From: Ureibacillus thermophilus
GTDB taxonomy: Bacteria; Bacillota; Bacilli; Bacillales_A; Planococcaceae
Length of the DNA stretch: 64,000 nucleotides
Strand: one strand, 5' to 3'
NCBI RefSeq assembly: GCF_042657185.1
Contig: NZ_JBHSNN010000093.1
Shown: piece by piece, positions 36,283 through 45,696 of the stretch
Layout: every line of letters starts with the position of its first letter
Position numbering within the stretch: the first letter of the stretch is position 1
Made by a program: the position numbers and the translations under genes
Notes under the pieces: model-generated
What the model saw: the letters and a program-made list of their open reading frames with translations, nothing else
The model's database searches: none
What the model was told of the DNA's origin: nothing

Positions 36283-36328
36283 AAGAAATAAACACCAAAT
36301 CAATAAGAAGATTTGGTGTTTATTTCTT
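36283..36328. terminator. Bidirectional terminator
   Basis: A perfect 18-bp stem (AAGAAATAAACACCAAAT with ATTTGGTGTTTATTTCTT) between convergent genes. Confidence 0.9.
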
Positions 36329-37403
36329 ATTTTTCATACCGTAATATTAATTGGACCATTTCTTTTGGCGTTTTAGGACTTTCTGCTTTTGACATTGCAT
36401 CCAGTATGGATTGTTTATGTTTTATTAAGCTTTGCAAAGATTCCATAAACGTTTCTTTCGTCAATTGTTCCTCTTCCAACACTTCCGCAAATCCTTGTTT
36501 TTTAAAGAGTGTCGCATTTAAAATTTGATCTCCTCTGCTCTTTGCAGATGATAATGGAATAAGAAGCATAGGTTTTTTTAATGCCAAAAATTCAAAGATG
36601 GAGTTGGAACCTGCTCTTGATACAACAAAATCCGCTGCGCTGATTAAATCCGGCAATTCAGTCGTCACATATTCGAATTGTTTATATCCATTCAACTCTA
36701 TTAAAGCTGAGTCCACATTTCCTTTTCCGCAAAGATGGATGACGTTGAAATCCTTCAATAATTCAGGCAGATTGCTGCGAATTGCATCATTTAATACTAC
36801 GGAACCTAAACTGCCGCCCATCACAAGCAAAACGGGTTTTCTCGTTTCAAATCCGCAAAGCTTAAGCCCCCGCATTTTATTTCCTTTAAATAGTTGTTCA
36901 CGAACGACAGAACCGGTGCATGTCGCCTTCTCTTTCGGCAAATAGTTTAAGGTTTCTTTGAAAACCGTAAAAATGTGCGATGCAAAAGGCTGGGCCAATT
37001 TATTGGCAAGTCCTGGCGTCACATCGGATTCATGAATGACAACCGGAATATTTGATAATTTCGCTGCAATAACAACAGGAACCGAAACGAAACCGCCTTT
37101 TGAAAAAACGATGGACGGTTTTACTTTTTTTATAATCGCAAATGCTTGGCCGATGCCTGCCAACACTTTAAATGGATCGGTAAAGTTTTTTAATGAAAAA
37201 TATCTTCTTAATTTTCCGCTTGCTATTCCATGGTAGGGAATTTCAGGAAAGTTTTTCGAAATCAGCTCTTTTTCGATTCCATCATGGGAACCGATGTAAT
37301 GAATGGAATAGCCCTCCTCTTCTAAAGCAGGGATAATCGCTTCGTTTAAAGATACATGCCCTGCCGTTCCCCCGCCAGTTAAAATAATGGTTTTTTTGTT
37401 CAC
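36327..37403 (-). CDS. murG: UDP-GlcNAc:lipid I N-acetylglucosaminyltransferase MurG
   Basis: A 358-residue GT-B glycosyltransferase that makes lipid II on the inner membrane face. TGGGTAGHVSLNEAI near residue 7, FSKGGFVSVPVVIAAKL near 95, HESDVTPGLANK near 119, VMGGSLGS near 183 and VVSRAGSNSIFEFLAL near 255 are MurG motifs; overall it is close to the S. aureus type (SGKLRRYFSLKN). It stands alone, not in a dcw cluster, so a second murG elsewhere is possible. The start is GTG, seven bases after AGGAG, and the upstream in-frame extension is not needed. Confidence 0.9.
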   Translation of the reverse strand: MNKKTIILTGGGTAGHVSLNEAIIPALEEEGYSIHYIGSHDGIEKELISKNFPEIPYHGIASGKLRRYFSLKNFTDPFKVLAGIGQAFAIIKKVKPSIVFSKGGFVSVPVVIAAKLSNIPVVIHESDVTPGLANKLAQPFASHIFTVFKETLNYLPKEKATCTGSVVREQLFKGNKMRGLKLCGFETRKPVLLVMGGSLGSVVLNDAIRSNLPELLKDFNVIHLCGKGNVDSALIELNGYKQFEYVTTELPDLISAADFVVSRAGSNSIFEFLALKKPMLLIPLSSAKSRGDQILNATLFKKQGFAEVLEEEQLTKETFMESLQSLIKHKQSILDAMSKAESPKTPKEMVQLILRYEK

Positions 37404-37565
37404 AGTAATTCTCCTATTCTCATGAAACTGCATTCTTGATGTTTACATTATGCTATCATCACTGATTTTATCATATTGGGCTAAAGAAACAATGGGAAGT
37501 GGAAGAAGGAATTATTTATTAAAAATCTTTAACCATTTTCTGCTATGAATCAGTCATTCCAAAAA

Positions 37566-37834
37566 GAGGCTGGGACATAAACAAAAAATGAAAGGGGTAG
37601 TTGAAAGGGTTTTGATAAATATTTGATATAACGAAAAATTGATTGAAGTGACGGGGCGACTCCTGCGACGAGCCCTCTCGAGACACCGCAGGAGCGAAGT
37701 AATGAGCTCCGAGGAGGCTCGAGCCGGGCCCGCGGAAAGCGTCCCCGGAACGGAAATCAATTTTAATAACATATCAAAAAAACATCATTTTCTCCTTGGA
37801 AAAAATGATGTTTTTTTAGATTTGTCCCAACCTC
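37566..37834 (+). repeat. Composite intergenic repeat, copy B (short form)
   Basis: Same ends and same internal hairpin as copy A. The centre differs: it is the GC-rich CGACTCCTGCGACGAGCC ... GGAGGCTCGAGCCGGGC version with nested inverted repeats, shared with copy C. It lies between murG and the COG0523 gene, both on the minus strand. Confidence 0.9.
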
Positions 37835-37886
37835 CTATTCTTGAATTTGAATAAATTTTCGCCGGCATCCATTTTCATTACAAGTT

Positions 37887-38783
37887 TTACATTTCCCCAA
37901 TGACAGGAATAGAGTCCACATTTTCTCCAATCATCACGATTTTTGGAGGCATTTTTATATATTCCGGCAGCCATTGCACTAATCCATAAGCATATTGAAA
38001 CAACATCGGATGCTGCATCCCTTCAATCGGCACATATCCTTTCATCCGATATACCGTTGCCGGGAGTTCCCTTACCCACGCTTCAAATTCTTCCTGGGAA
38101 AAACTTCTTTTAAATTCAATGACTCTTGAACTTAGATGTAGGTGCTTGCCGATTTGAGCAGGTTCTATTGCTTGTTTGGCTTTTGTTGCTTGCAACCCCT
38201 TTAATAATTTTAAAGGCACTCGTCCATGGCTAGTTTGCAAAATAAAAGCATTTGGATTCACACCTTGCAGTTCAAACACCACTTTTGCCTGCTCCGCTTC
38301 CGTCAGTAAATCGCACTTATTGGCCAGTATGAGATGAGCATGGCGGATTTGCTCCAAAAAGAGGCTTCTAGCTTGGGGAGAAAGATGATTCCTTTCCATC
38401 CATCGGCGGCTGTCTGCAACCGTTACAATTCCCTTGATGTTCAACTCATCTGCAAATAATGGGGAATATACGGCATCCAATGCTTCCACAGGATGGGCAG
38501 CTCCTGTTGTCTCAATAATCAATACATCAAAATCCGCTTCATACAGTAATGACTGAATTTGGGCTTCCGTCTTCTCCCCTCCAGTACAACAAATACAGCC
38601 ATCTAAAATTTCTTTCAAAGGAATGTCTTCATCAACTGCTTGGGAGTCAAAAGGAATTTCCCCGAGTTCATTCATGATGACGGCAGGCTTCAGCCCCTCT
38701 TCTTTTAACTGCCGCAAAACATCTACTAGCATGGAAGTTTTGCCGCTTCCTAAAAATCCGCTAAATAAATAAACCTCTTTCAT
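37887..38783 (-). CDS. COG0523 (CobW/YciC-type) GTPase
   Basis: A 298-residue G3E-family GTPase. Walker A GFLGSGKTS near residue 9, the metal-binding CxCC motif in DGCICCTGG near 62, Walker B-like LIIETTGAAHP near 89 and the guanine-specificity NKCD near 155 are all present. The family inserts or delivers metals such as zinc or cobalt. The C-terminal domain is short and lacks a His-rich stretch. No zinc-uptake regulator box is obvious upstream. CtpB-type protease lies 69 bases upstream on the same strand; whether they form an operon is unclear. GGAGG precedes the ATG. Confidence 0.87.
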   Translation of the reverse strand: MKEVYLFSGFLGSGKTSMLVDVLRQLKEEGLKPAVIMNELGEIPFDSQAVDEDIPLKEILDGCICCTGGEKTEAQIQSLLYEADFDVLIIETTGAAHPVEALDAVYSPLFADELNIKGIVTVADSRRWMERNHLSPQARSLFLEQIRHAHLILANKCDLLTEAEQAKVVFELQGVNPNAFILQTSHGRVPLKLLKGLQATKAKQAIEPAQIGKHLHLSSRVIEFKRSFSQEEFEAWVRELPATVYRMKGYVPIEGMQHPMLFQYAYGLVQWLPEYIKMPPKIVMIGENVDSIPVIGEM

Positions 38784-38852
38784 TGTCTTTCCTCCAATCA
38801 GAAGAAAGAGCTGCCATCCACAGATTGGAATGCAGCCCTTTCCATGCTACGA

Positions 38853-40322
38853 TTATTGATTTTGCAATAATTCTTTTGCTTTTAATACATGCGGATCTTC
38901 TTTTTGAATTTTTTCACGCAATGCATCCATCAATGCATAAGTTGTGTCTCCAGAAACTTTGCCTGTTCGTTCAAGTCCTTTATCTTTTTGGAATTGAACA
39001 ACCGCCGCTTCTGTAGAGGCATCATAAGTTTCGTCAATTGTACCTGCATTATATCCTAAAGCATCCAACATTTGCTCCACGGATTTTACATAATTAGATA
39101 CTGTGCCTTTCTGCAATTCTGTTTTTGGATCCACATAAGCAATGCTTAAGTAATCCGGATATGGAATTTCCACATCTGGTTTAATCCCTTTCTCGTGAAT
39201 CCAGTTGCCATTAGGTGTCAACCATTTGCCTGTTGTATATTTCAAATTGGAACCGTCTGGAAGCTCAGTAACCGTTTGAACAGTTCCTTTACCAAAGGAA
39301 GATAGGCCAACGATTGTTGCACCTGCAGATTCTTTTAGCGCACCTGCAAGAATTTCTGAAGCAGAGGCACTACCATTGTCGATTAATACAATGATTGGAT
39401 AGTTATATTTTTTTCCATCTTCTGCAAAAACGATATCCGGTTCACCTTTGCGGCCTTGCAATTGAACAATCGGTTTTCCTTTATCAACAAATAAATTGGA
39501 AATATCGATGGCCGCATTCAAATAGCCTCCTGGATTTTGACGCACATCCAAGATAATGCTCTTCATGCCTTCTTTTTCATATTGCTCCAACACTTCTTTT
39601 AATTCTTCTGCTGTACTTTCGCTGAAAGATGTAATTTGAATATGGGCGATTTTGTCATCTCCCATTTCTCCATAAACCGTTTCTATCGGAATATCATCGC
39701 GAATAATCGTCATTTCAATTAACTCTTCAGAATCGCCTCGTTTAATCGTTAACGTTACAGGAGTTCCTTTTTTCCCGCGGATTAAAAGCACCGCTTCCGT
39801 CGCGCTCATGCCTTGCAAGCTTTTTCCATCAACCGAAACGATTATATCTTCAGGCAACAGTCCAGCCTTTTCCGCAGGGGAATTTTTTATAGGAGAAACA
39901 ACAACGATATTGCCGTTCCGTTCTTGAATTTCCGCGCCGATCCCTTGAAAGCTGGATGAAAGATCCGAATTAAATTGTTCTGCTTCTTCCTTCTCCATAT
40001 AATCGGAATATGGATCATCCAAAGCATCAAACATGCCATTGATAGCGCCATGGATAATTTTTTCATCGTCAATTTCTGTATAATATTTTTCTTTCAGTTC
40101 ATCATAGGCATCGTATAATTGGGAAAACTCTTCCCTTTCCTTAGGCACTTCCACTACTTTTTTATCGCCAAAGGTTAAGGCGAAAATTGTCAAACCCGAT
40201 GTAAATAGAATCGTTAAAACCATGAGCATAATGAAATTAAAAGGTTTTAACCGAATATATCTCGCAGCAGGCTTGTTTTGTTCTGGCTGCTTCTCTTTCT
40301 CTTGCTGATTTTGTTCTTCCAT
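38853..40322 (-). CDS. S41 family C-terminal processing protease, CtpB type
   Basis: A 489-residue secreted or membrane-anchored serine protease (B. subtilis CtpB 480). Order: a charged N-terminus; one membrane helix near 28-50; a PDZ domain near 110-195 (GIGAEIQERNGNIVVVSPIK); the S41 catalytic core with the serine in NGSASASEILAGALKES and the lysine in SSFGKGTVQTV; and a C-terminal peptidoglycan-binding repeat (VEQMLDALGYNAGTIDETYD). CtpB cleaves the SpoIVFA regulator during sporulation; this protein's target is inferred only. The ATG was chosen because AGTGGTG precedes it; an upstream frame lacks a site. Confidence 0.9.
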   Translation of the reverse strand: MEEQNQQEKEKQPEQNKPAARYIRLKPFNFIMLMVLTILFTSGLTIFALTFGDKKVVEVPKEREEFSQLYDAYDELKEKYYTEIDDEKIIHGAINGMFDALDDPYSDYMEKEEAEQFNSDLSSSFQGIGAEIQERNGNIVVVSPIKNSPAEKAGLLPEDIIVSVDGKSLQGMSATEAVLLIRGKKGTPVTLTIKRGDSEELIEMTIIRDDIPIETVYGEMGDDKIAHIQITSFSESTAEELKEVLEQYEKEGMKSIILDVRQNPGGYLNAAIDISNLFVDKGKPIVQLQGRKGEPDIVFAEDGKKYNYPIIVLIDNGSASASEILAGALKESAGATIVGLSSFGKGTVQTVTELPDGSNLKYTTGKWLTPNGNWIHEKGIKPDVEIPYPDYLSIAYVDPKTELQKGTVSNYVKSVEQMLDALGYNAGTIDETYDASTEAAVVQFQKDKGLERTGKVSGDTTYALMDALREKIQKEDPHVLKAKELLQNQ

Positions 40323-40487
40323 AAATTTCACCACTCTCATATACACTTTCTTATGTGAATAATTTCATATTTCATATTAACAGTTTCAATCCATTCCGAA
40401 AAGGAAAAGACTGTCAACATTTTATGACAGTCGACATATTGTTTCTTAGAAACCTATATGACATTACATAATGTTAATTTAGTAAAA

Positions 40488-41192
40488 TTATGCTTCTATC
40501 GCTGCCTCCAACGCCACGTGTATCATGTCATGAAAGGTTGTTTGTCTCTCTTCTGCAGTCGTTTGTTCTCCCGTTAAAATGTGGTCGGAAACGGTTAAAA
40601 CGGAAAGAGCTTGTCTATTAAATTTACTAGCCAACGTATACAATGCCGCCGTTTCCATTTCCACTGCCAATACCCCATAGCGGGCGAGTTTGTCATATTG
40701 ATGTTCATCTGAATAAAACATATCGGCTGTATAAACATTTCCAACTTTTAATTGTAATCCAGCTTTTTGCCCAGCTTGATAAGCCTTTAATAACAACTCA
40801 AAGTTGGCTGTTGGTGCATAATCGATGCCGTTGAAAATAATTTCATTCATTTTCGAATCCGTAGAAGCTGATTGAGCTAAAATCACATCCCGCACTTTCA
40901 CATCTTTTTGCAGTGCTCCACAAGTCCCGACGCGAATCAATTTTTTCACGCCATAATCTTGCATTAATTCCGTAATGTAAATAGAAATGGAAGGAACTCC
41001 CATACCTGTTCCTTGCACTGAAATTTTATGTCCTTTATAAGTTCCAGTAAATCCGAACATATTGCGTACTTCATTATAGCAAACAGCGTTCTCAAGGAAA
41101 TTTTCTGCAATATATTTCGCCCGCAATGGATCTCCTGGCAGCAATACAATTTCTGCAATTTCACCTTGTTTTGCATTAATATGAATACTCAA
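40488..41192 (-). CDS. deoD: Purine-nucleoside phosphorylase, DeoD type
   Basis: A 234-residue enzyme of the hexameric bacterial PNP type, which splits purine (deoxy)nucleosides into base and (deoxy)ribose 1-phosphate. VLLPGDPLRAKYIAENFL near residue 17, NMFGFTGTYKGHKISVQGTG near 44, RVGTCGALQ near 87, and AVEMETAALYTLA near 178 with the base-recognising DHILTGE near 204 are diagnostic. Length is standard. A good SD (AGGGGAAG) precedes the ATG. It lies downstream of yozE on the same strand but with its own ribosome binding site; an operon is not evident. Confidence 0.95.
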   Translation of the reverse strand: MSIHINAKQGEIAEIVLLPGDPLRAKYIAENFLENAVCYNEVRNMFGFTGTYKGHKISVQGTGMGVPSISIYITELMQDYGVKKLIRVGTCGALQKDVKVRDVILAQSASTDSKMNEIIFNGIDYAPTANFELLLKAYQAGQKAGLQLKVGNVYTADMFYSDEHQYDKLARYGVLAVEMETAALYTLASKFNRQALSVLTVSDHILTGEQTTAEERQTTFHDMIHVALEAAIEA

Positions 41193-41268
41193 TGGCTTCC
41201 CCTCATTTCATTGGTTTCAAAGTAAAATATACGTTTTTTTCAAGAATTATGCAATGCTCCTTTCCTCT

Positions 41269-41499
41269 TCATTCCTCAAAATTTTCTTTTAAACAATACA
41301 TTTCCCATAGTTCGTCAAAAGCATTAGCAGATAAATCATCATCTGCCAACGTTTCAATATAGCTGGATAATTCTTCAAAAGAAGTGCTTACTTTTGGAAA
41401 ACTATGGTCTTTAAACATTTTTTCAGCGAATCTAGTCTTTGGGTCAGATTGATCTCCACCACGATAAGTTAAGGCGAAATGATAAAAACTCTGGCTCAT
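41269..41499 (-). CDS. yozE: YozE-family protein (UPF0346)
   Basis: A 76-residue small helical protein of the YozE family (SAM-like fold). It opens SFYHFALTYRGGDQSDPKTR and carries FAEKMFKDHSFPK, which are the family's conserved blocks. No activity is known. A GGAGG-like site (GTAGGAGGTAAT) precedes the ATG. It is adjacent to deoD on the same strand and divergent from the following chemoreceptor gene. Confidence 0.88.
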   Translation of the reverse strand: MSQSFYHFALTYRGGDQSDPKTRFAEKMFKDHSFPKVSTSFEELSSYIETLADDDLSANAFDELWEMYCLKENFEE

Positions 41500-41644
41500 A
41501 TATTACCTCCTACCCACAACCACAAATAATTTTCAGGACTTTTCAGACTATTTTTTACTAGAATAGTTTTTTAATTCATAGTAGAATAGTATCGAGATTG
41601 TTCTACAATGTTAGGCAACAATGTAAAAAGGGGATGAAGAAATC

Positions 41645-43447
41645 ATGAAACAAGAACTGAACTCGAATACCTCGAAAAAAGTTCAATATAGGGGTAAAAA
41701 ACAAAAAGAAAAAAAACAAAAACAGAACCCTTCGATGAAAGGGCGTTTCTATCAGACACTGCGCGGAAGAATTTTGCTCACCTTTATAATACTTATTACG
41801 ATTATTGCCATTATGCTTATTCTATCTTATATGAATATTACTCGACTACAACAAAGTTTGCACGATTTCTCTGAAAAAAACCTGCAAGAGCAAACGGAAA
41901 TCTATAAATTGTCAACGGAAATATCCGATTTAACGATTTACGAACAAAACTATATTATTTATGGGGATGAAGAAAGCTTATCGAACTACAGTAACATTAA
42001 ACTGTCCATCGATCGAAAACTAGATGAACTAATTTCAGCTTTTGAAAATCGACCAGAAGAAAAACAACTTGCTACATACATACAACAATTTTTCCGTTCC
42101 TATCTATACTTTTCATCTGGAATCATTGATTCTAGACAATATTTTGGTTATGAATTGGCAGCAAAATTATTTGAAAGAAGCGAAGGTCCGGCGATTAAAG
42201 AAAATATTGAGAAACACACTGAAGAATTATTAAAGCTATTGGAAAAGAAAAATGCGGAAGCTATTAAAGAAATTGAAAGATTTGCCCAATATTCCCGCAT
42301 CGCCTTTATTGCTTTATCGTCTTTAGCCTTAATCATCGCTGTCATCTTTAGTTATCTATTATTGCGTTCAATTCGAATCAATACAGATAAAATTAATGAT
42401 TCCATTTTGGATATTGCTAAAGCGGGCGGAGATTTAACACGACGAGTCCAAGTATCAACGAAGGATGAATTTGCGGTGATTGCCCATTCAACGAACTTGC
42501 TGATTGAATCGATATCTAAATTAGTCAGAAAAGTGGCAAACTTAGCCGATCATGTTTCATCCAGCTCTCAAGAGTTAATGGCCCTTGCGGAAGAAAATGC
42601 AAAAGCCATTGATGAGATTGCAAGCTCAACCCATGATATTGCAGATGATTCCAACACAACGATGGAGCGCATGAATGATGCAGCAGTTAAAATGAAAGCT
42701 TTAGAACAGTCCATGTTAGAATTGAATCAGGAAGCCTTTGAAGTGCAGAAAGCTGCAAAGGAAATGCAATCTGCTGCACAAAATGGAAGCAAATCCGTAG
42801 CAGATTCAAACGATGTGATTCATTTCATCGAAAATACAATGAAAAGCACCACTGCTACGGTGGAAGCATTGGGGCAAAAATCAAAAGACATTCATTTTAT
42901 CATATCAACAATTACAGCCATTGCTGAACAAACGGATTTGCTGGCATTAAATGCAGCCATTGAAGCAGCCCGCGCCGGCGAACACGGAAAAGGTTTTGCA
43001 GTGGTAAGTAATGAAGTGAAAAAACTTGCGATTCAATCCCAGGAAGCTGCAAAAGAAGTGACAAACATTGTACATTCCATCCAGCATGAAATCGATGAAA
43101 TTGTTATGCAGAACGCAAAAGGGGTGCAATCTATTTCACGCGGAGTGGAAGTGACAGATGAAACGAATGAAGCATTAAAAGATATCCTGAATCAAACAAA
43201 TAAAACTACGAACATTATCATCTCCATGGTGGAAAAAATCAGCTCCACTTTAGAGATTGTGAATGAGTTGACTGCTTCCTTCAACGAAGTAAATACCCTC
43301 AGCCAACACACAAATCTTGCAACAGAAAAATCGGCAAAAGCCGCAATGCAAGGTTCCGCAGCGATGCAGGAAATCAACGCCAGCGCAATAGAACTGGCAA
43401 AACAGGCGGATGATTTAAGACATTTAGTCAGTGAATTCAAAATTTAA
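41645..43447 (+). CDS. Transmembrane methyl-accepting chemotaxis protein
   Basis: A 600-residue chemoreceptor. A lysine/glutamine-rich cytoplasmic start is followed by a membrane helix (about 43-64), an extracellular helical sensor of about 150 residues, a second helix (about 219-240), a HAMP domain and the signalling hairpin, whose tip near 425-460 reads AEQTDLLALNAAIEAARAGE then HGKGFAVVSNEVKKLA. The sensor is a four-helix-bundle type, not Cache, so its ligand is unpredictable. The extremely basic N-terminus (KKQKEKKQKQNPS) is unusual. AAGGGG precedes the ATG by about nine bases. It is monocistronic with a strong terminator. Confidence 0.92.
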   Translation: MKQELNSNTSKKVQYRGKKQKEKKQKQNPSMKGRFYQTLRGRILLTFIILITIIAIMLILSYMNITRLQQSLHDFSEKNLQEQTEIYKLSTEISDLTIYEQNYIIYGDEESLSNYSNIKLSIDRKLDELISAFENRPEEKQLATYIQQFFRSYLYFSSGIIDSRQYFGYELAAKLFERSEGPAIKENIEKHTEELLKLLEKKNAEAIKEIERFAQYSRIAFIALSSLALIIAVIFSYLLLRSIRINTDKINDSILDIAKAGGDLTRRVQVSTKDEFAVIAHSTNLLIESISKLVRKVANLADHVSSSSQELMALAEENAKAIDEIASSTHDIADDSNTTMERMNDAAVKMKALEQSMLELNQEAFEVQKAAKEMQSAAQNGSKSVADSNDVIHFIENTMKSTTATVEALGQKSKDIHFIISTITAIAEQTDLLALNAAIEAARAGEHGKGFAVVSNEVKKLAIQSQEAAKEVTNIVHSIQHEIDEIVMQNAKGVQSISRGVEVTDETNEALKDILNQTNKTTNIIISMVEKISSTLEIVNELTASFNEVNTLSQHTNLATEKSAKAAMQGSAAMQEINASAIELAKQADDLRHLVSEFKI

Positions 43448-43455
43448 ACAATGAA

Positions 43456-43495
43456 AAAATTCGCTATTTTCAGTGAAAATGGCGAATTTTTTTTA
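43456..43495 (+). terminator. Terminator after the chemoreceptor gene
   Basis: AAAATTCGC and GCGAATTTT arms extended by ATTTT/AAAAT pairs, then a T run. Confidence 0.8.
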
Positions 43496-43535
43496 TTTTT
43501 GGAAAGACTAAATATACTTAGAAAGGAATCGGGAG

Positions 43536-44021
43536 ATGGGAAAAATGAGGAATACTTATAAAATTAGCATTTTACATATTATTTTAATCAGTTTAACTTC
43601 CATCGGTTTAAAAAACCATGTCATGATCATTTCACCGATTTTGGAAGCAGCGAAACGAGATGGTTGGATGTCGGTTTTATTAGCCGGCATTTTCCTATTC
43701 CCTTGGATATTGTGGATAATCTATATACAAAAAAAATCGAAATTAAAACCAATGAAAGTTTGGCTCACTGAAAAAATCGGCAAAATAGGAGCAAACATCA
43801 TTTTATATAGCATCGTCATATTTAGTTATTTCCTTGCCGCATTTACCTTAAGGGAAACCATTCTCTGGATGACTTCCACTTTTCTGGAAAATACACCGAT
43901 TCCTTTTTTATTAATAATTTATATTATCGTATGTTTTATAAAGAAGAGGAATTTCATGTGTATGTGCAAATTATTAGTTTTGCCACTGTGGCAAGAGCTG
44001 AACAAATCAATCAAGATGTGA
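43536..44021 (+). pseudogene. Truncated GerAB-type germinant-receptor permease
   Basis: The first 130 residues match the start of a GerAB-type spore germination permease: ISILHIILISLTSIGLKNHV, then KRDGWMSVLLAGIFLFPWIL, then helix 3 near YSIVIFSYFLAAFTLRE. A full-length member has about 365 residues; here homology stops after TPIPFLLIIYIIV, and the last 28 codons run in the wrong frame over gerAC sequence. A single deletion that removed the gerAB 3' part and the gerAC 5' end explains this. GerAA is absent. AAAGGA precedes the ATG at eight bases. Confidence 0.8.
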
Positions 44022-44971
44022 TGCAATCTGAAGTAGGTTTCATCAAAGGAAAAACGATCGACGAAGCCTTTGCAAAATTGTATCGAAGCGTGGATGAAAA
44101 ATTATTTTTCGGTCATTTATCCTTCTTAATTTTCAGCGAAGATTTATTAAAATATGGAAAATTAAATGAAGTGCTCAATTCATTTACAAGACATATCAAT
44201 ACTCGTTACCAAACTTGGACCTATGCTACAAACGAGCCATTGGAACAATTTTTTCTTGAATCTCCTATGTTGAGAAAACCGATCACCTTGACGAAACTGG
44301 CTAACCCATTAAATTCCTATGAACAAGATTTCTTTATTGAACCCGTCAATGTGCGGAAATTAATTATTCATTTAAATGAACCGAGCCATATCACTAGAAT
44401 CCCATATGTAACAGTAAAAGAAAACTGGAATACGAAAAAAGGCGATGACCCATCTTTTCATTTTGAAGGAGTAGCCCTTGCAACACCAACGGATTTTAAA
44501 GGCTATTTAAAAAAGGAGGACGCCAATGGACTGCAATGGATTTCTAAAGAATCCATCACTAGTTACATAACAACAACCATTGATGGAAGCGACTTTACAT
44601 TTACAAATAAAAATAAAAGTGTCAAAATTACCCCAATAGTAAAAGGAAATGAAGTGAAATTTCACATTCATATTTCATTGAGTACATTAGTGAATAGCTT
44701 TGATATAAACATATCAGAAAAGATCGTCCGTAAAGCGGTAGAAAAAGCCGTAAAAAAAGAAGTAATCGAAACCTATAAATTAGGATTAGAAAAAAACAGC
44801 GATGTGTATCGGCTTTCAGAATCATTATATCGGCGGCATGTAGGCGTATGGAAAAAACTTCAGAAAAACGGCGTCATTCCTTTAACAGAGGATTCCATAG
44901 ATGTAAAAGTTACTGTCGAAAAAGTAAAAGCAGGAAGAACGATTTATAAAAATACGATTGAGACCCCTTAA
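43931..44971 (+). pseudogene. GerAC-type germinant-receptor lipoprotein lacking its N-terminus
   Basis: A 346-codon frame covering most of a Ger(x)C-family protein: FHVYVQIISFATVARAEQ at the start, GHLSFLIFSEDLLKYG, a central PYVTVKENWN region and a C-terminal LYRRHVGVWKKLQKNGVI. The lipoprotein signal, lipobox and about the first 40 residues are missing; instead the frame begins out of phase inside the truncated gerAB frame and overlaps it by 91 bases. Without a signal peptide it could not be lipidated or reach the spore inner membrane normally. Repeat copy C begins 12 bases after the stop. Confidence 0.8.
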
Positions 44972-44982
44972 ACGAAAAGAAC

Positions 44983-45256
44983 GAGGTTGGGACAAATCTA
45001 AAAAAACATCATTTTCTCCAAGGAGAAAATGATGTTTTTTTGATATGTTATTAAAATTGATTTCCGTTCCGGGGACGCTTTCCGCGGGCCCGGCTCGAGC
45101 CTCCTCGGAGCTCATTGCTTCGCTCCTGCGGTGTCTCGAGACACGGGCTATTCCCGCAGGAGTCGCCCCGTCACTTCAATCAATTTTTAGTTATATCAAA
45201 TATTTATCAAAACCCTTTCAACTACCCCTTTAATTTTTTGTTTATGTCCCAGCCTC
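44983..45256 (-). repeat. Composite intergenic repeat, copy C (short form)
   Basis: Reverse orientation of copy B with the same GC-rich centre (CCCGGCTCGAGCCTCCTCGG and GCGGTGTCTCGAGAC) and the same terminal inverted repeats. It lies between gerAC (plus) and msrB (minus), which converge on it. An 18-base gap-free addition (GGGCTATTCCCGCAGGAG region) distinguishes it slightly from copy B. Confidence 0.9.
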
Positions 45257-45261
45257 GTTCT

Positions 45262-45696
45262 TTATGCTTCATCAAAAAGTTTTAAATATTCGCCATATCC
45301 TTCTTCTTCCAATTTTTCCTTTGGAATAAATCTTAAGGCTGCAGAGTTGATGCAATAACGAAGCCCTCCCAGCTCTCTTGGGCCATCTGGAAATACATGC
45401 CCTAAATGAGAGTCAGCTGTTTTGCTGCGCACCTCAATGCGACGCATACCATATGAAGTATCCAATTTCTCAACAATTTCATCTGGATCGATTGGTTTTG
45501 CAAAGCTTGGCCAGCCGCATCCCGCATCAAATTTATCTTTTGAACTAAACAGCGGCTTGCCGGATACTATATCTACATAAATGCCTTCTTCAAAATGTTG
45601 GTCATATTCATTTTGATATGGCGGCTCTGTTCCGTTTTGCTGCGTCACATAATATTGCATTGGAGTTAACTGCTTTAAACGCTCTTCTTTATTCAT
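45262..45696 (-). CDS. msrB: Peptide-methionine (R)-S-oxide reductase
   Basis: A 144-residue MsrB, which reduces the R epimer of methionine sulfoxide. FDAGCGWPSFAKPI near residue 49, HLGHVFPDGP near 99 and the catalytic cysteine in RYCINSAALRFIP near 115 are present. The two CxxC pairs of zinc-containing MsrB are absent, so it is the zinc-free form, as in B. subtilis. Its ATG overlaps the msrA stop by four bases (ATGA), giving translational coupling. The stop lies close to repeat copy C, which can act as terminator. Confidence 0.95.
   Translation of the reverse strand: MNKEERLKQLTPMQYYVTQQNGTEPPYQNEYDQHFEEGIYVDIVSGKPLFSSKDKFDAGCGWPSFAKPIDPDEIVEKLDTSYGMRRIEVRSKTADSHLGHVFPDGPRELGGLRYCINSAALRFIPKEKLEEEGYGEYLKLFDEA

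Noticed and set aside
37639..37854. Open frame on the plus strand through repeat copy B
   Set aside because: Repeat-derived, the same peptide pattern as in copy C; not a gene.
44882..45115. Open frame on the minus strand through repeat copy C
   Set aside because: It is translated from the repeat element itself; matching frames appear in copy B. Such frames recur wherever the repeat lies and have no ribosome binding site.
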